Below, piece by piece: positions 8,560-16,634 of a stretch of 64,000 nt of DNA (within the stretch, counting starts at the first letter, position 1; each line of letters begins with the position of its first letter). Under the pieces are notes generated by a model. That model was given only the letters and a program-made list of their open reading frames with translations, made no database searches and was not told the origin of the DNA. This DNA is from Paracoccus aminovorans (lineage in GTDB: Bacteria > Pseudomonadota > Alphaproteobacteria > Rhodobacterales > Rhodobacteraceae). Both the position numbers and the translations under genes were made by a program. The stretch spans positions 1,888,321 through 1,952,320 of the forward strand of contig NZ_KQ955208.1 in the NCBI RefSeq assembly GCF_001546115.1. Direction: 5' to 3'.

Positions 8560-9516
8560 TCAGACCAGCCCGGCCAGGGCAAGAAACAGCGCAACGATCA
8601 ACCCGGCGTCGCGGTTCGACCGGAACAGCCGCAGGCAGGCGGCCGGATCGCGAATGTCCAGCGCCCGCAGCTGCCAGGCCAGATGCGCGGCAAAGCCTGC
8701 GACCCCCAACAGGCCCAGCGTCAGGCCCAGTCCCTGCGGCGCCGTCGCCATGACCGCCAGCCCCAGCAGCAGCACCGCGGCGGTGCCGAAGCCCGCCAGC
8801 CAGCGATGCGTGTCCTGCCCGAACAGCCGGGCGGTGGACTTGACGCCGATCAGCGCGTCGTCCTCGGTGTCCTGGTGGGCATAGATGGTGTCGTAGAAGA
8901 TGGTCCAGGCGATGCCCGCCAGCCAGGCCAGCAGCGGCGCCGGCGCCAGGTTGCCGGTATGCGCGGCCCAGGCCAGCAGCACGCCCCAGTTGAAGGCGAG
9001 CCCCAGGAAGACCTGCGGCCACCAGGTGAAGCGCTTGGCAAAGGGATAGATCGCGACCAGCGCCAGCGAGGCGACGCCCAGCAGGATTGCCGCCTTGCCC
9101 AGCGTCAGCAGGATGACGAGACCCGCCAGCGCCTGCGCCGCCAGCCAGACCAGCGCGCCCTTGACCGTGACCTGCCCCGAGGGGAGCGGCCGCGACCGCG
9201 TCCGCGCCACCCGGGCGTCGATGTCGCGGTCGGTGATGTCGTTCCAGGTGCAGCCGGCGCCGCGCATCAGCATGGCGCCCAGCCCGCAGGCGACGGCGAT
9301 CCACAGGTCGCGCCATTCCGGCCGGTCGGCGATCATCGCCAGCCCGATGCCCCACCAGCAGGGCAGCAGCAAGAGCCAGGTGCCGATGGGCCGGTCGGCG
9401 CGGGACATGCGCAGCCAGGGCCGCCAGCCCGCCGGGGCGTGGCGGTCCACCCAGTTGTCGGGCGGTGCGTCCGCGACCATGCGCGGGCCCTCTGGCGTCG
9501 GATCCTCGGTCTGCAT
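8560..9516 (-). CDS. ubiA: 4-hydroxybenzoate polyprenyltransferase
   Basis: A 318-residue integral membrane prenyltransferase of ubiquinone biosynthesis. The first aspartate-rich site is NDITDRDIDARVARTRSRPL (about residues 104-123); the second is YDTIYAHQDTEDD further on. Both bind polyprenyl diphosphate through Mg2+. About eight hydrophobic helices are visible. The long N-terminal lead (MQTEDPTPEGPRM...) is polar; the next Met (MVADAPP) is a possible alternative start. It is divergent from rsmE with only 15 bp between the start codons, so the promoters must overlap the opposite gene. Confidence 0.95.
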   Translation of the reverse strand: MQTEDPTPEGPRMVADAPPDNWVDRHAPAGWRPWLRMSRADRPIGTWLLLLPCWWGIGLAMIADRPEWRDLWIAVACGLGAMLMRGAGCTWNDITDRDIDARVARTRSRPLPSGQVTVKGALVWLAAQALAGLVILLTLGKAAILLGVASLALVAIYPFAKRFTWWPQVFLGLAFNWGVLLAWAAHTGNLAPAPLLAWLAGIAWTIFYDTIYAHQDTEDDALIGVKSTARLFGQDTHRWLAGFGTAAVLLLGLAVMATAPQGLGLTLGLLGVAGFAAHLAWQLRALDIRDPAACLRLFRSNRDAGLIVALFLALAGLV

Positions 9517-9531
9517 ATTCTGCGCCCCATC

Positions 9532-10251
9532 ATGGCGAAAATCAGACTGTTCATAGATCACCCGCTGGCCGAGGGACAAGGCATCGCGCTGAATGCCGAC
9601 CAGGCGCATTACCTGTCCTCGGTCATGCGGCAGGGGCCGGGGGATGAAATCCTGGTCTTCAACGGCCGCGACGGCGAGTGGCTGGCGCGCATCGAGCGGC
9701 TGGCCAAGCGGGGCGGCGACCTGCTGGCCCAGCGCCAGACCGCGCCGCAGCTGGACCCGCCGGACCTGTGGCTGGTCTTCGCCCCGATCAAGAAGGCCCG
9801 CACCGATTTCATCGTCGAGAAGGCGGCCGAGATGGGTGCCGCCCGCATCCTGCCGGTGCAGACCGAACACACCAATTCCGAGCGCATCCGCCAGGACCGC
9901 CTGCAGGCCCATGCCGTCGAGGCCGCCGAGCAATGCGGCGGCACCTTCGTCCCCGAGGTCTGCGAGCTGCAATCGCTGGCGCGGCTTCTGGACGGCTGGG
10001 ACCCGGCGCGGCGCATCCTCTGGGCCGACGAGGCGCTGGCCGGTCCGGCGCAGCTGCTCTCGGGCCTGCCGCGCGGGCCTTGGGCGATTCTCATCGGACC
10101 CGAAGGCGGCTGGTCCGAATCGGAGCGGTGCCGGCTTTCGGCCATGGATTGCGTCACGCGCATCGCTCTGGGCCCCAGAATCCTGCGCGCCGACACCGCT
10201 GCCGTCGCGTCACTTGCGCTGTGGCAGGCGGCTTTGGGGGACTGGCGCTAG
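9532..10251 (+). CDS. rsmE: 16S rRNA (uracil-1498-N3)-methyltransferase
   Basis: A 239-residue SPOUT-class methyltransferase modifying U1498 of 16S rRNA. The N-terminal part is a PUA-like RNA-binding domain (HYLSSVMRQGPGDEILVFNG). The C-terminal trefoil knot has the SAM-binding motifs LIGPEGGWSESE and LGPRILRADTAA, diagnostic of RsmE. Length is normal. It is divergently transcribed from ubiA, an arrangement I would expect to be shared by relatives. No U-tailed terminator follows. Confidence 0.95.
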   Translation: MAKIRLFIDHPLAEGQGIALNADQAHYLSSVMRQGPGDEILVFNGRDGEWLARIERLAKRGGDLLAQRQTAPQLDPPDLWLVFAPIKKARTDFIVEKAAEMGAARILPVQTEHTNSERIRQDRLQAHAVEAAEQCGGTFVPEVCELQSLARLLDGWDPARRILWADEALAGPAQLLSGLPRGPWAILIGPEGGWSESERCRLSAMDCVTRIALGPRILRADTAAVASLALWQAALGDWR

Positions 10252-10489
10252 GGCTTCGGCCGCATTTCGCGCAAGTTTCCGCCGCGCGGTGGCGCTTCGG
10301 CGGGAGGATCTTGCGACGCGCTTGCAGAATTTACCCCTTCGTCACAAAAGTTAAGAAAAAACGGTCGCTTATGCAGCCGCTGCATAGCGGCAATGCCGGT
10401 TTGACCGTGGTTTTGCGACTTTGCCCGATCTATATGCTGTGCATCAACGAAGCGCCCGATGAGCGGGCAATGATCTCAAGGTGAAAACT

Positions 10490-10684
10490 ATGTCGGCGAT
10501 TGACACGAACCGCGTCCATGGCGGGGCGGTCTCCTTCGGTATTGGCTCGAAACTTCTGTCCGCCTTTGCGGCCTGGAACGACGCCCGCGTGACGAAGAAC
10601 GCGCTGAGCCGTCTTTCGGATCGCGAGCTGGACGATATCGGTCTGTGCCGCGGCGATATCGATCTGATCTCGCGCGCCCGCTAA
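10490..10684 (+). CDS. DUF1127 domain microprotein
   Basis: A 64-residue protein ending in the DUF1127 signature ALSRLSDRELDDIGLCRGDI, an Arg/Asp-rich helix followed by R-stretches. Members in Rhodobacter and Agrobacterium act as small RNA-binding or phosphate/stress-related regulators (family knowledge); the role here is unknown. ATG 10490 is chosen because AAGG lies 9 bases upstream; an in-frame GTG at 10481 overlaps that site. It stands alone with about 240 bp of gene-free sequence before it and its own terminator after it, so it is probably independently regulated. Confidence 0.88.
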   Translation: MSAIDTNRVHGGAVSFGIGSKLLSAFAAWNDARVTKNALSRLSDRELDDIGLCRGDIDLISRAR

Positions 10685-10760
10685 GCAGCGGTCGAAGACG
10701 CGACCGGACCGGCGGCTTGGCCCGCGGACGGTTCCCCGGCCCGGGCAGGGCAAGACGCTC

Positions 10761-10791
10761 AGGCGGCCCGCAAGGCCGCCTTTCGTATTTT
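10761..10791 (+). terminator. Terminator after the DUF1127 gene
   Basis: An 8-bp stem AGGCGGCC / GGCCGCCT with loop CGCAA is followed by TTCGTATTTT. The T-rich tail makes it a good intrinsic terminator on the + strand. It also separates this gene from the convergent prmA. Confidence 0.75.
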
Positions 10792-10815
10792 CGGCGGCCC
10801 GGAATGCGCCGTGCC

Positions 10816-11685
10816 TCAGGCCCGTCGCACCACCAGCGTCGACCAGTCGCCGAAATCGTCGCGCCGCTCCAGCGCCAGCCCGCCCTTGGCATAGGCGTCG
10901 ATGACCTCCTGGGCCTGGGTGGTCAGGATGCCCGACAGGATCGCCCGGCCGCCATGCGCGACATAGCGCGCCATGTCCGGCACCAGGTCGATCAGCGGCT
11001 GTTTCAGGATATTGGCGAAGACCAGGTCGAAGGGCGCGGCCCGTTCGATCAGCGGATGGTCGAAGCCGACCGCCTCGACGCATTCCACCCGGCCGTCCAG
11101 CCCGTTGGCGATGACATTGGCGCGCGCCACGTCCACCGCCTGCGGGTCGATGTCGCCGGCCAGAACCATGACCGGGAACACCCGCGCCGCCGCCATGGCC
11201 AGCACGGCGGTGCCGCAGCCGATGTCGACGATGCGCTCGGGCGCCGCGCCCTCGGCCACCAGCCGGTCCAGCGCCAGCAGGCAGCCCTTGGTGGTGGCGT
11301 GGTGGCCGGTGCCGAAGGCCATCGCCGCCTCGATCAGCAGCGCCTCGGCGCCCTCGGGCACGCTCTCGGCGTCATGGCTGCCATGGACGAAGAAGCGCCC
11401 GGCCTCGACCGGCGCCAGCTCGCGCTTGACATGCGCGACCCAGTCCACCTCGGGCAGTTCCGAGACGGTGAAGGGCGCCGCGCCCCAGGCCGCGGCCAAG
11501 AGCGCCAGCGCCACGTCGTCGGGGGCCTCGGTGAAATACAGCCCGACCTCCCAGCGGTCGCTGCCGTCCTCGATCTCGAAGACGCCGGTGCCGACGGGCT
11601 CGGGGGTCAGGTCCTCGCCGGCCTCGGCCAGAGCCTCGGCCGCCTCGCGGCCTTTGGTATGGGTCAGCGCGGTCCAGGTCGCCAT
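10816..11685 (-). CDS. prmA: Ribosomal protein L11 methyltransferase
   Basis: A 289-residue class I SAM methyltransferase that methylates ribosomal protein L11. Diagnostic motifs are AFGTGHHATT (about residues 123-132), the SAM glycine loop DIGCGTAVLAMAAAR, the acidic loop GDIDPQAV, and NILKQPL, the N-x-L-x-x-P-L catalytic-region motif. The start codon is directly adjacent to the msrA stop (TGAATG), so msrA and prmA form one coupled transcript with msrA first. Confidence 0.95.
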   Translation of the reverse strand: MATWTALTHTKGREAAEALAEAGEDLTPEPVGTGVFEIEDGSDRWEVGLYFTEAPDDVALALLAAAWGAAPFTVSELPEVDWVAHVKRELAPVEAGRFFVHGSHDAESVPEGAEALLIEAAMAFGTGHHATTKGCLLALDRLVAEGAAPERIVDIGCGTAVLAMAAARVFPVMVLAGDIDPQAVDVARANVIANGLDGRVECVEAVGFDHPLIERAAPFDLVFANILKQPLIDLVPDMARYVAHGGRAILSGILTTQAQEVIDAYAKGGLALERRDDFGDWSTLVVRRA

Positions 11686-12270
11686 TCAGATGTCCTCGGC
11701 AATATCGGTCAGAGGCGCTTTGACACCCGTGCCGCGCAATCCGCAATAGCCGTCGGGATGGCGGTCCAGATATTGCTGGTGATCCTCCTGCGCCGGCCAG
11801 AAGCGGGCGGCGGGCAGGATCTGCGTGGTGACATCGGGAAAACCCTGCACGGCCAGGCGGTTGCTGTAATCCGCCTTGCTGAGCTCCGCCGCCGCCCGCT
11901 GGCTGTCGGTGAAATGCATGATGACCGAGCGATACTGGTCGCCCACATCGTTGCCCTGGCGGTCGCCCTGGGTCGGGTCGTGGTTTTCCCAGAACAGCTG
12001 CAACAGCCGCTCATAGCTGATGCGCGAGCTGTCATAGACCAGCCGCACCACCTCGGCATGGCCGGTCTGGCCGGCGCAGACCTGCTCATAACTCGGGTTC
12101 TCGGCGCTGCCGCCGGCAAAGCCGACCTCGGTCAGCCAGACGCCGTCCTGCTGCCAGAACAGGCGTTCGACGCCCCAATAGCAGCCCATGCCGAAGATCG
12201 CCTGATCGAAGCCGCGGGGCGGTTCGGCATCCAGCGGCCGGTCGAAGATGCGGTGCAGCGGGGCGGTCAT
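11686..12270 (-). CDS. msrA: Peptide-methionine (S)-S-oxide reductase MsrA
   Basis: A 194-residue protein-repair enzyme reducing methionine S-sulfoxide. Catalytic Cys30 is in FGMGCYWG, the family GCFWG motif with Tyr for Phe. Further family motifs are EVVRLVYDSSRISYE, FWENHDPT and GDQYRS. AAAGGA lies 7-8 bases upstream of ATG 12270, supporting this start over an in-frame ATG 33 bases upstream. It shares a roughly 100-bp divergent region with the P1-family peptidase and is coupled to prmA downstream. Confidence 0.95.
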   Translation of the reverse strand: MTAPLHRIFDRPLDAEPPRGFDQAIFGMGCYWGVERLFWQQDGVWLTEVGFAGGSAENPSYEQVCAGQTGHAEVVRLVYDSSRISYERLLQLFWENHDPTQGDRQGNDVGDQYRSVIMHFTDSQRAAAELSKADYSNRLAVQGFPDVTTQILPAARFWPAQEDHQQYLDRHPDGYCGLRGTGVKAPLTDIAEDI

Positions 12271-12371
12271 GGTCGCGTCCTTTCGAAAGCTGTTGTGGCA
12301 CATCTAGGTGCCGCCCTAGTCTGGCGCAACGCCGCAGGCAGCCCGCCGGTTCGGCGACAAGGAGGCCAAGC

Positions 12372-13352
12372 ATGCGGAAAGGCCCGCGAAACCTGATCAC
12401 CGATGTCGCCGGATTGCGGGTCGGCAATGCGCGCGACGACCGGCTGCGTTCCGGCACCACGGTGCTGCTGGGCAATGCGCCGCTGGCCTGCGGCGTCAAT
12501 GTCATGGGCGGCGCCCCCGGCACGCGCGAGACGGAACTGCTGGCCCCCGACAAGCTGGTGCCGGGCGTCGATGCGCTGGTGCTGTCGGGCGGCTCGGCCT
12601 TTGGGCTTGCGGCCTGCGACGGGGTGTCGGACGGGCTGCGGGCGCTGGGGCGCGGCTTTGCCGTCGGGCCGGTGCAGGTGCCGATCGTGCCGGGCGCCAT
12701 CGTCTTCGACCTCTTGAACGGTGGCGACAAGGACTGGGACGCCAACCCCTATCCCGCCCTCGGCCGCGCGGCGCTGGAGGCGGCCGGTGCGGATTTCGGC
12801 TTGGGCAGCGAGGGGGCTGGCACCGGCGCGATGACGCATCGCTGGAAGGGCGGGCTCGGCTCGGCCTCGGCGGTGCTCGATTCAGGGGTGACGGTGGGGG
12901 CGCTGGTGGTGGTGAACGCGATGGGCTCGGTCACGCTGGAGGCCACGCGGCAGTTCTGGGCCGCACCCTGGGAGATCGAGGGCGAATTCGGCGGGCTGGG
13001 CCTGACCGGCCCCTATCCCACCGCCGAGCCTGCGCCGGCCAAGCGGCTGGGCGAGGCGACGACCATCGCCATCGTGGCGACCGATGCCGCGCTGGACAAG
13101 GCCGGGCTGACGCGGCTGGCGACGGCGGCGCAGGACGGCATGGCCCGCGCCATCGTGCCCAGCCACACGCCCTTCGACGGCGATCTGGTCTTTGCGGTCT
13201 CGACCGGGGCGCAGCCGCTGCCCGACCCGGCGCTGACGCCGTTCCAGTTGGGCCATGCGGCGGCGACGGTGCTGGCCCGCGCCATCGCCCGGGCCGTGCA
13301 CGAGGCGCGGCCGCGACCGGGCGACCTGCAACCCTGCTGGCGCGTGACCTAG
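12372..13352 (+). CDS. P1-family peptidase (L-aminopeptidase/D-esterase, DmpA-like)
   Basis: A 326-residue Ntn-hydrolase-like peptidase of family S58. Recognised features are the N-terminal NLITDVAGLRVGNARDDR, the Gly-rich GGSAFGLAACDGVSDGL, the predicted autocleavage/nucleophile region KGGLGSAS with a Gly-Ser junction, and GALVVVNAMGSV. Members self-process into two chains and release N-terminal amino acids or D-amino acid amides. No signal peptide is seen, so it is cytoplasmic. The TAG stop shares a CTAG tetramer with the stop of the convergent next gene. Confidence 0.88.
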   Translation: MRKGPRNLITDVAGLRVGNARDDRLRSGTTVLLGNAPLACGVNVMGGAPGTRETELLAPDKLVPGVDALVLSGGSAFGLAACDGVSDGLRALGRGFAVGPVQVPIVPGAIVFDLLNGGDKDWDANPYPALGRAALEAAGADFGLGSEGAGTGAMTHRWKGGLGSASAVLDSGVTVGALVVVNAMGSVTLEATRQFWAAPWEIEGEFGGLGLTGPYPTAEPAPAKRLGEATTIAIVATDAALDKAGLTRLATAAQDGMARAIVPSHTPFDGDLVFAVSTGAQPLPDPALTPFQLGHAAATVLARAIARAVHEARPRPGDLQPCWRVT

Positions 13353-14128
13353 CTTTCGGGCCGGCAGCCGCGGAACTCGACCGCATCTTCGGGGCCGATC
13401 AGCGTCAGGCGCAGCGCGGCCGGGTCCAGCGGAAACGGCTTGCCCGAGGCGGCGACGAAATCCGCCTGCGCCACCACGCGCGCCCCTTCGGCACTGGTTT
13501 CGGGGGCCGAAACCCAGATGTCCTTGCCGGCCAGTTCCATCGCCACGTCCTCGGCCAGAGCCGATTCCTCGGAAGGCAGCGTGGCGGTGACCTGCATGCC
13601 GTCCTTGATCGGCTGGACCCGGCACTCCGGCTGCCGGTCCGAGGCGCGGGGCTGGCGCGCCAGGGCCGCCTCGATCAGCGGATCGGGCGCGTCGCCGGGC
13701 GGCGGCGCGGTCAGCCGGACCTGCGCCGGCACGCAGATGTCGAGGCAGAGGCCGAAATCCACCACCACGCGCGGCGCGACCGGCTGGCCGGGCTGCGTGG
13801 GCGTGATCTCGATCGGCAGGATCAGCCGGTCGTGATAGCCCAGCGTGCGCTCGCCGCCGGACTCGATCACCTCGGGGCGCGGCCACAGCACCCGCACCGG
13901 GCCCAGGTTCCGCGAGCCCTGCCAGTCGAAGCGCGGCGGCACGCCGGCGTCGCCGGGGCTGCGCCAATAGGTCTTCCAGCCCGGCTCCAGCTCCAGCCGC
14001 AGCGCGGTCATGCGGTGGCCTTCGGGGGTGATCCAGCCGGGCATCAACTCGGCCGAGACCAGCCCCGGCGGCGGTTCGTCGGCCAGCGCCGGCAGGGCGG
14101 TCATCAGCAGGGCGGCGAGGATTCTCAT
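13349..14128 (-). CDS. DsbD N-terminal-domain-like periplasmic protein
   Basis: A 259-residue protein with a short Sec signal peptide (MRILAALLMTALPALA, cleavage near residue 16). It has a DsbD-alpha-like immunoglobulin fold, including LELEPGWKTYWRSPGDAG and a CxxxC pair in FGLCLDICVPAQ that could exchange disulfides. The transmembrane and thioredoxin domains of true DsbD are absent. Such stand-alone proteins may pass reductant to envelope targets; this is inference. The start at 14128 is set by the signal peptide. A divergent AlgH-like gene lies upstream. Confidence 0.8.
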   Translation of the reverse strand: MRILAALLMTALPALADEPPPGLVSAELMPGWITPEGHRMTALRLELEPGWKTYWRSPGDAGVPPRFDWQGSRNLGPVRVLWPRPEVIESGGERTLGYHDRLILPIEITPTQPGQPVAPRVVVDFGLCLDICVPAQVRLTAPPPGDAPDPLIEAALARQPRASDRQPECRVQPIKDGMQVTATLPSEESALAEDVAMELAGKDIWVSAPETSAEGARVVAQADFVAASGKPFPLDPAALRLTLIGPEDAVEFRGCRPES

Positions 14129-14250
14129 GGGATGCCTTTTAGCGGGCGCCGGGGGACGCCGTGAAGTCACATTACCGCCAATCCCTTGCGAAATCAGCCT
14201 GCAGCGCCGATCTTGAGGGAAAGGCACCTGCGAAAGGAGCGCGGCGGCTC

Positions 14251-14823
14251 ATGGACCTGTCCAGCAACCTGACCGGCAAGATGCTGATCGCCATGCCCGG
14301 CATGCGCGATCCGCGCTTCGAGCATGCGGTGATCCTGATCTGCGCCCATTCCGAGGACGGCGCCATGGGGCTGGTGGTGAACCGGCCGATGCCCGACGTG
14401 GATTTCTCGGACCTGCTGTCGCAGCTGGGCATCGACGCGGGGGTGGACGCGCTGGACATTCCCGTGCGCTTCGGCGGCCCGGTCGAGCCGGGGCGCGGCT
14501 TCGTCCTGCATCGCGTGCCGCAGGGCATCCGGGTCGAAGAGAACCGGCTGCGGATCTCGGACGACCTCGCCATGTCCACCACCCGCGACATCCTGGAAGA
14601 TTACGCCCGCGGCCATGGCCCGCAGCCGGCCGTGCTGGCCCTGGGCTATGCCGGCTGGGGACCGGGGCAGCTGGATTCCGAGATCCTGGCCAATGGCTGG
14701 CTGACCTCGGACCGCGGCGACGAGATCATCTTCGGCGCCGACAATGCCGGCAAATGGCGCGCGGCGCTGAAGTCGCTGGGCATCGACCCCTTGCACCTGT
14801 CGCCAAGCGCCGGCCGCGCCTAG
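14251..14823 (+). CDS. YqgE/AlgH family protein
   Basis: A 190-residue UPF0301/DUF179 protein with the family signatures LTGKMLIAMPGMRDPRFEHAV near the N-terminus, GAMGLVVNRPM, the VRFGGPVEPGRGFVLH loop and LALGYAGWGPGQL. The biochemical role of the family is unresolved. ATG 14251 follows AAAGGAG; an earlier in-frame GTG (14161) would add 30 residues that do not look like the family. Its stop shares CTAG with the convergent alcohol dehydrogenase. Confidence 0.92.
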   Translation: MDLSSNLTGKMLIAMPGMRDPRFEHAVILICAHSEDGAMGLVVNRPMPDVDFSDLLSQLGIDAGVDALDIPVRFGGPVEPGRGFVLHRVPQGIRVEENRLRISDDLAMSTTRDILEDYARGHGPQPAVLALGYAGWGPGQLDSEILANGWLTSDRGDEIIFGADNAGKWRAALKSLGIDPLHLSPSAGRA

Positions 14824-15965
14824 AGGCAGCGTTCCAGCAGCGCGCGGGTGTTTTCCGCCGTCATCGCGAGCGGGTTGCCGCCGCAGGAGGGATCCTCCAG
14901 CGCCATCCCGGTCAGCTCGTCCAGCCGGTCGCGGCCGACGCCCAGGGCGGTCAGGTTCGGCGGGATGCCCAATTCGGCGCGCAGGTCCATGACCCGGGCG
15001 CGGAAGCCGTCGAAGCCGCCCGGAATGCCCAGATAAGCGGCGGCGCGCGCCAGCCGGCCCTCGATGGCGGAGCGGTTGAAGTCCAGCACCATCGGCATCA
15101 CCACCGCATTGGTGGTGCCGTGATGGGTGCCATAGAGCGCGCCGATGGGATGACTCAGCGCATGGATGGCGCCCAGCCCCTTCTGGAAGGCCACGGCGCC
15201 CATGGCGGCGGCGCTCATCATCTGCGCCCGCGCCTCCAGGTCGTCGGGGTTGGCATAGGCGCGCGGCAGGTATTCGTTGACCAGCCGCATCCCTTCCAGC
15301 GCAATGCCCTGGCTCATCGGGTGGTAATGCGGCGAGGAAAACGCCTCGAGGCAATGGGCAAAGGCGTCCATGCCGGTGCCGGCGGTGATGGCGGGCGGCA
15401 TGCCGACGGTCAGCTCGGGGTCGCAGATCGTCACCCTGGGCATCAGCTTCGGGTGGAAGATGATCTTCTTGCGATGGGTTTCGGTGTTGGTCAGCACCCC
15501 GGCGCGCCCGACCTCGGAGCCGGTGCCGGCCGTAGTCGGCACCGCGACGATCGGGGCGATGCGGCTGGCATCGGCGCGGGTCCACCAGTCGCCCACGTCC
15601 TCCAGGTCCCAGACCGGGATCGACTGCCCGGCCATCAGCGCGATCATCTTGGCCAGATCCAGCGCCGAGCCGCCGCCAAAGCCGATCACCCCGTCATGGC
15701 GGCCGGCGGCATAGGCGGCGATGCCGGCCTGCATGTTCGCCTCGTTCGGGTTCGGATCGACCTCGGAAAACATCGCCCGGCCCAGGCCGCCGGCCTCCAG
15801 GATCTCCAGCGCGCGGGCGGTGATCGGCAGGCCGGCCAGCGCCCTGTCGGTGACCAGCAGCGGGCGCGCGATGCCGGCCTCCCGGCAATGCTCGGCCAGT
15901 TCGGCGATGCGGCCGGCGCCGAAGCGGATCGCGGTCGGATAGGACCAGTTCGCGCGCAATGTCAT
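14820..15965 (-). CDS. Iron-containing (group III) alcohol dehydrogenase
   Basis: A 381-residue NAD(P)-dependent dehydrogenase. The dinucleotide-binding part includes GFGGGSALDLAK and PTTAGTGSE. Likely metal ligands sit in GMDAFAHCLEAF (Asp, His) and ALSHPIGALYGTHHG (two His). The C-terminal motif NPLAMTAEN is typical. The substrate could be a short-chain alcohol, lactaldehyde or a hydroxy acid and cannot be decided here. It lies 33 bp downstream of the lipid-transport operon on the same strand and might be read with it, though the functions look unrelated. Confidence 0.88.
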   Translation of the reverse strand: MTLRANWSYPTAIRFGAGRIAELAEHCREAGIARPLLVTDRALAGLPITARALEILEAGGLGRAMFSEVDPNPNEANMQAGIAAYAAGRHDGVIGFGGGSALDLAKMIALMAGQSIPVWDLEDVGDWWTRADASRIAPIVAVPTTAGTGSEVGRAGVLTNTETHRKKIIFHPKLMPRVTICDPELTVGMPPAITAGTGMDAFAHCLEAFSSPHYHPMSQGIALEGMRLVNEYLPRAYANPDDLEARAQMMSAAAMGAVAFQKGLGAIHALSHPIGALYGTHHGTTNAVVMPMVLDFNRSAIEGRLARAAAYLGIPGGFDGFRARVMDLRAELGIPPNLTALGVGRDRLDELTGMALEDPSCGGNPLAMTAENTRALLERCL

Positions 15966-15998
15966 CCTTCGCCCCTTTTCGCTGCGGCCCTCCCGCCC

Positions 15999-16625
15999 TC
16001 AGCGGCAGCGGGCCGGATTCACCCCGATGCCGTTCAGGCCCCAGTCGGTCATCTGCGCCACCAGCTGCTGGCCGGCGGCGTCGAAGGCCGGGATCAGGTC
16101 GGCGGTCTTGGTGGTCGCCGCCTGCGCCGTGGTGGCGAAATGGCCGCGGGCGACGACGGTGGCGTCCATCTCGCGCACCAGCTGCGCATCGACGGTCAGC
16201 TTGATCAGCGCGCCCTTGCCCGCGACCTCGGCATTGAAGTCCTGCACCTCGGAGATCAGCGCGTAATCGCCCGCCGTGCCCAGCGGCGCGCGGCCGACAT
16301 GGGTGAAGGCGTCATAGCGGCCAAAGCCGCGCACCAGCAGCGTCTGCAAGGTGGTGGGCACGGTGTCGCCCCAGCGCGCATCGGGCAGATACTGGGTCTG
16401 CAACTGGTTCGGGCGGATCATGATGCGGTCGGTGTCCAGCGTGCCGCGCGCCTTGGGCGGCTCGATCACCAGCTCGGCCAGCCGGCCGCGGCCGCAGCGT
16501 TGCGGCTGGTCCGAGGGCGGGCGCAGCTCGAAGACGTCGCGGTCCGGCTCGCCTTCCAGCGCCTTCAGCGCCGCGCAGCCGGGCAGGGTCAGGGTCAGCA
16601 TCAGCAGGGCGGCGGTCAGGCGCAT
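15999..16625 (-). CDS. ABC-type transport auxiliary lipoprotein (PqiC/YmbA-like)
   Basis: A 208-residue outer-membrane or periplasmic lipoprotein. The lipobox is L-P-G-C with Cys16, followed by Ala-Ala, which favours outer-membrane sorting. The later part (LVIEPPKARGTLDTDRIMIR, then YLPDARWGDTVPTTLQ) resembles the PqiC/ABC-auxiliary lipoprotein domain. It is the last gene of the four-gene lipid-transport operon, 9 bp after the MCE gene, and probably forms the outer-membrane partner of the MCE tunnel. Confidence 0.85.
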   Translation of the reverse strand: MRLTAALLMLTLTLPGCAALKALEGEPDRDVFELRPPSDQPQRCGRGRLAELVIEPPKARGTLDTDRIMIRPNQLQTQYLPDARWGDTVPTTLQTLLVRGFGRYDAFTHVGRAPLGTAGDYALISEVQDFNAEVAGKGALIKLTVDAQLVREMDATVVARGHFATTAQAATTKTADLIPAFDAAGQQLVAQMTDWGLNGIGVNPARCR

Positions 16626-16634
16626 GGCGGCTCC

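Noticed and set aside
5663..8884. A 1073-codon + strand open frame opposite the OmpA-family gene
   Set aside because: The translation is Arg/Gly/Gln/His-rich shadow sequence typical of high GC. The minus-strand gene has clear OmpA motifs.
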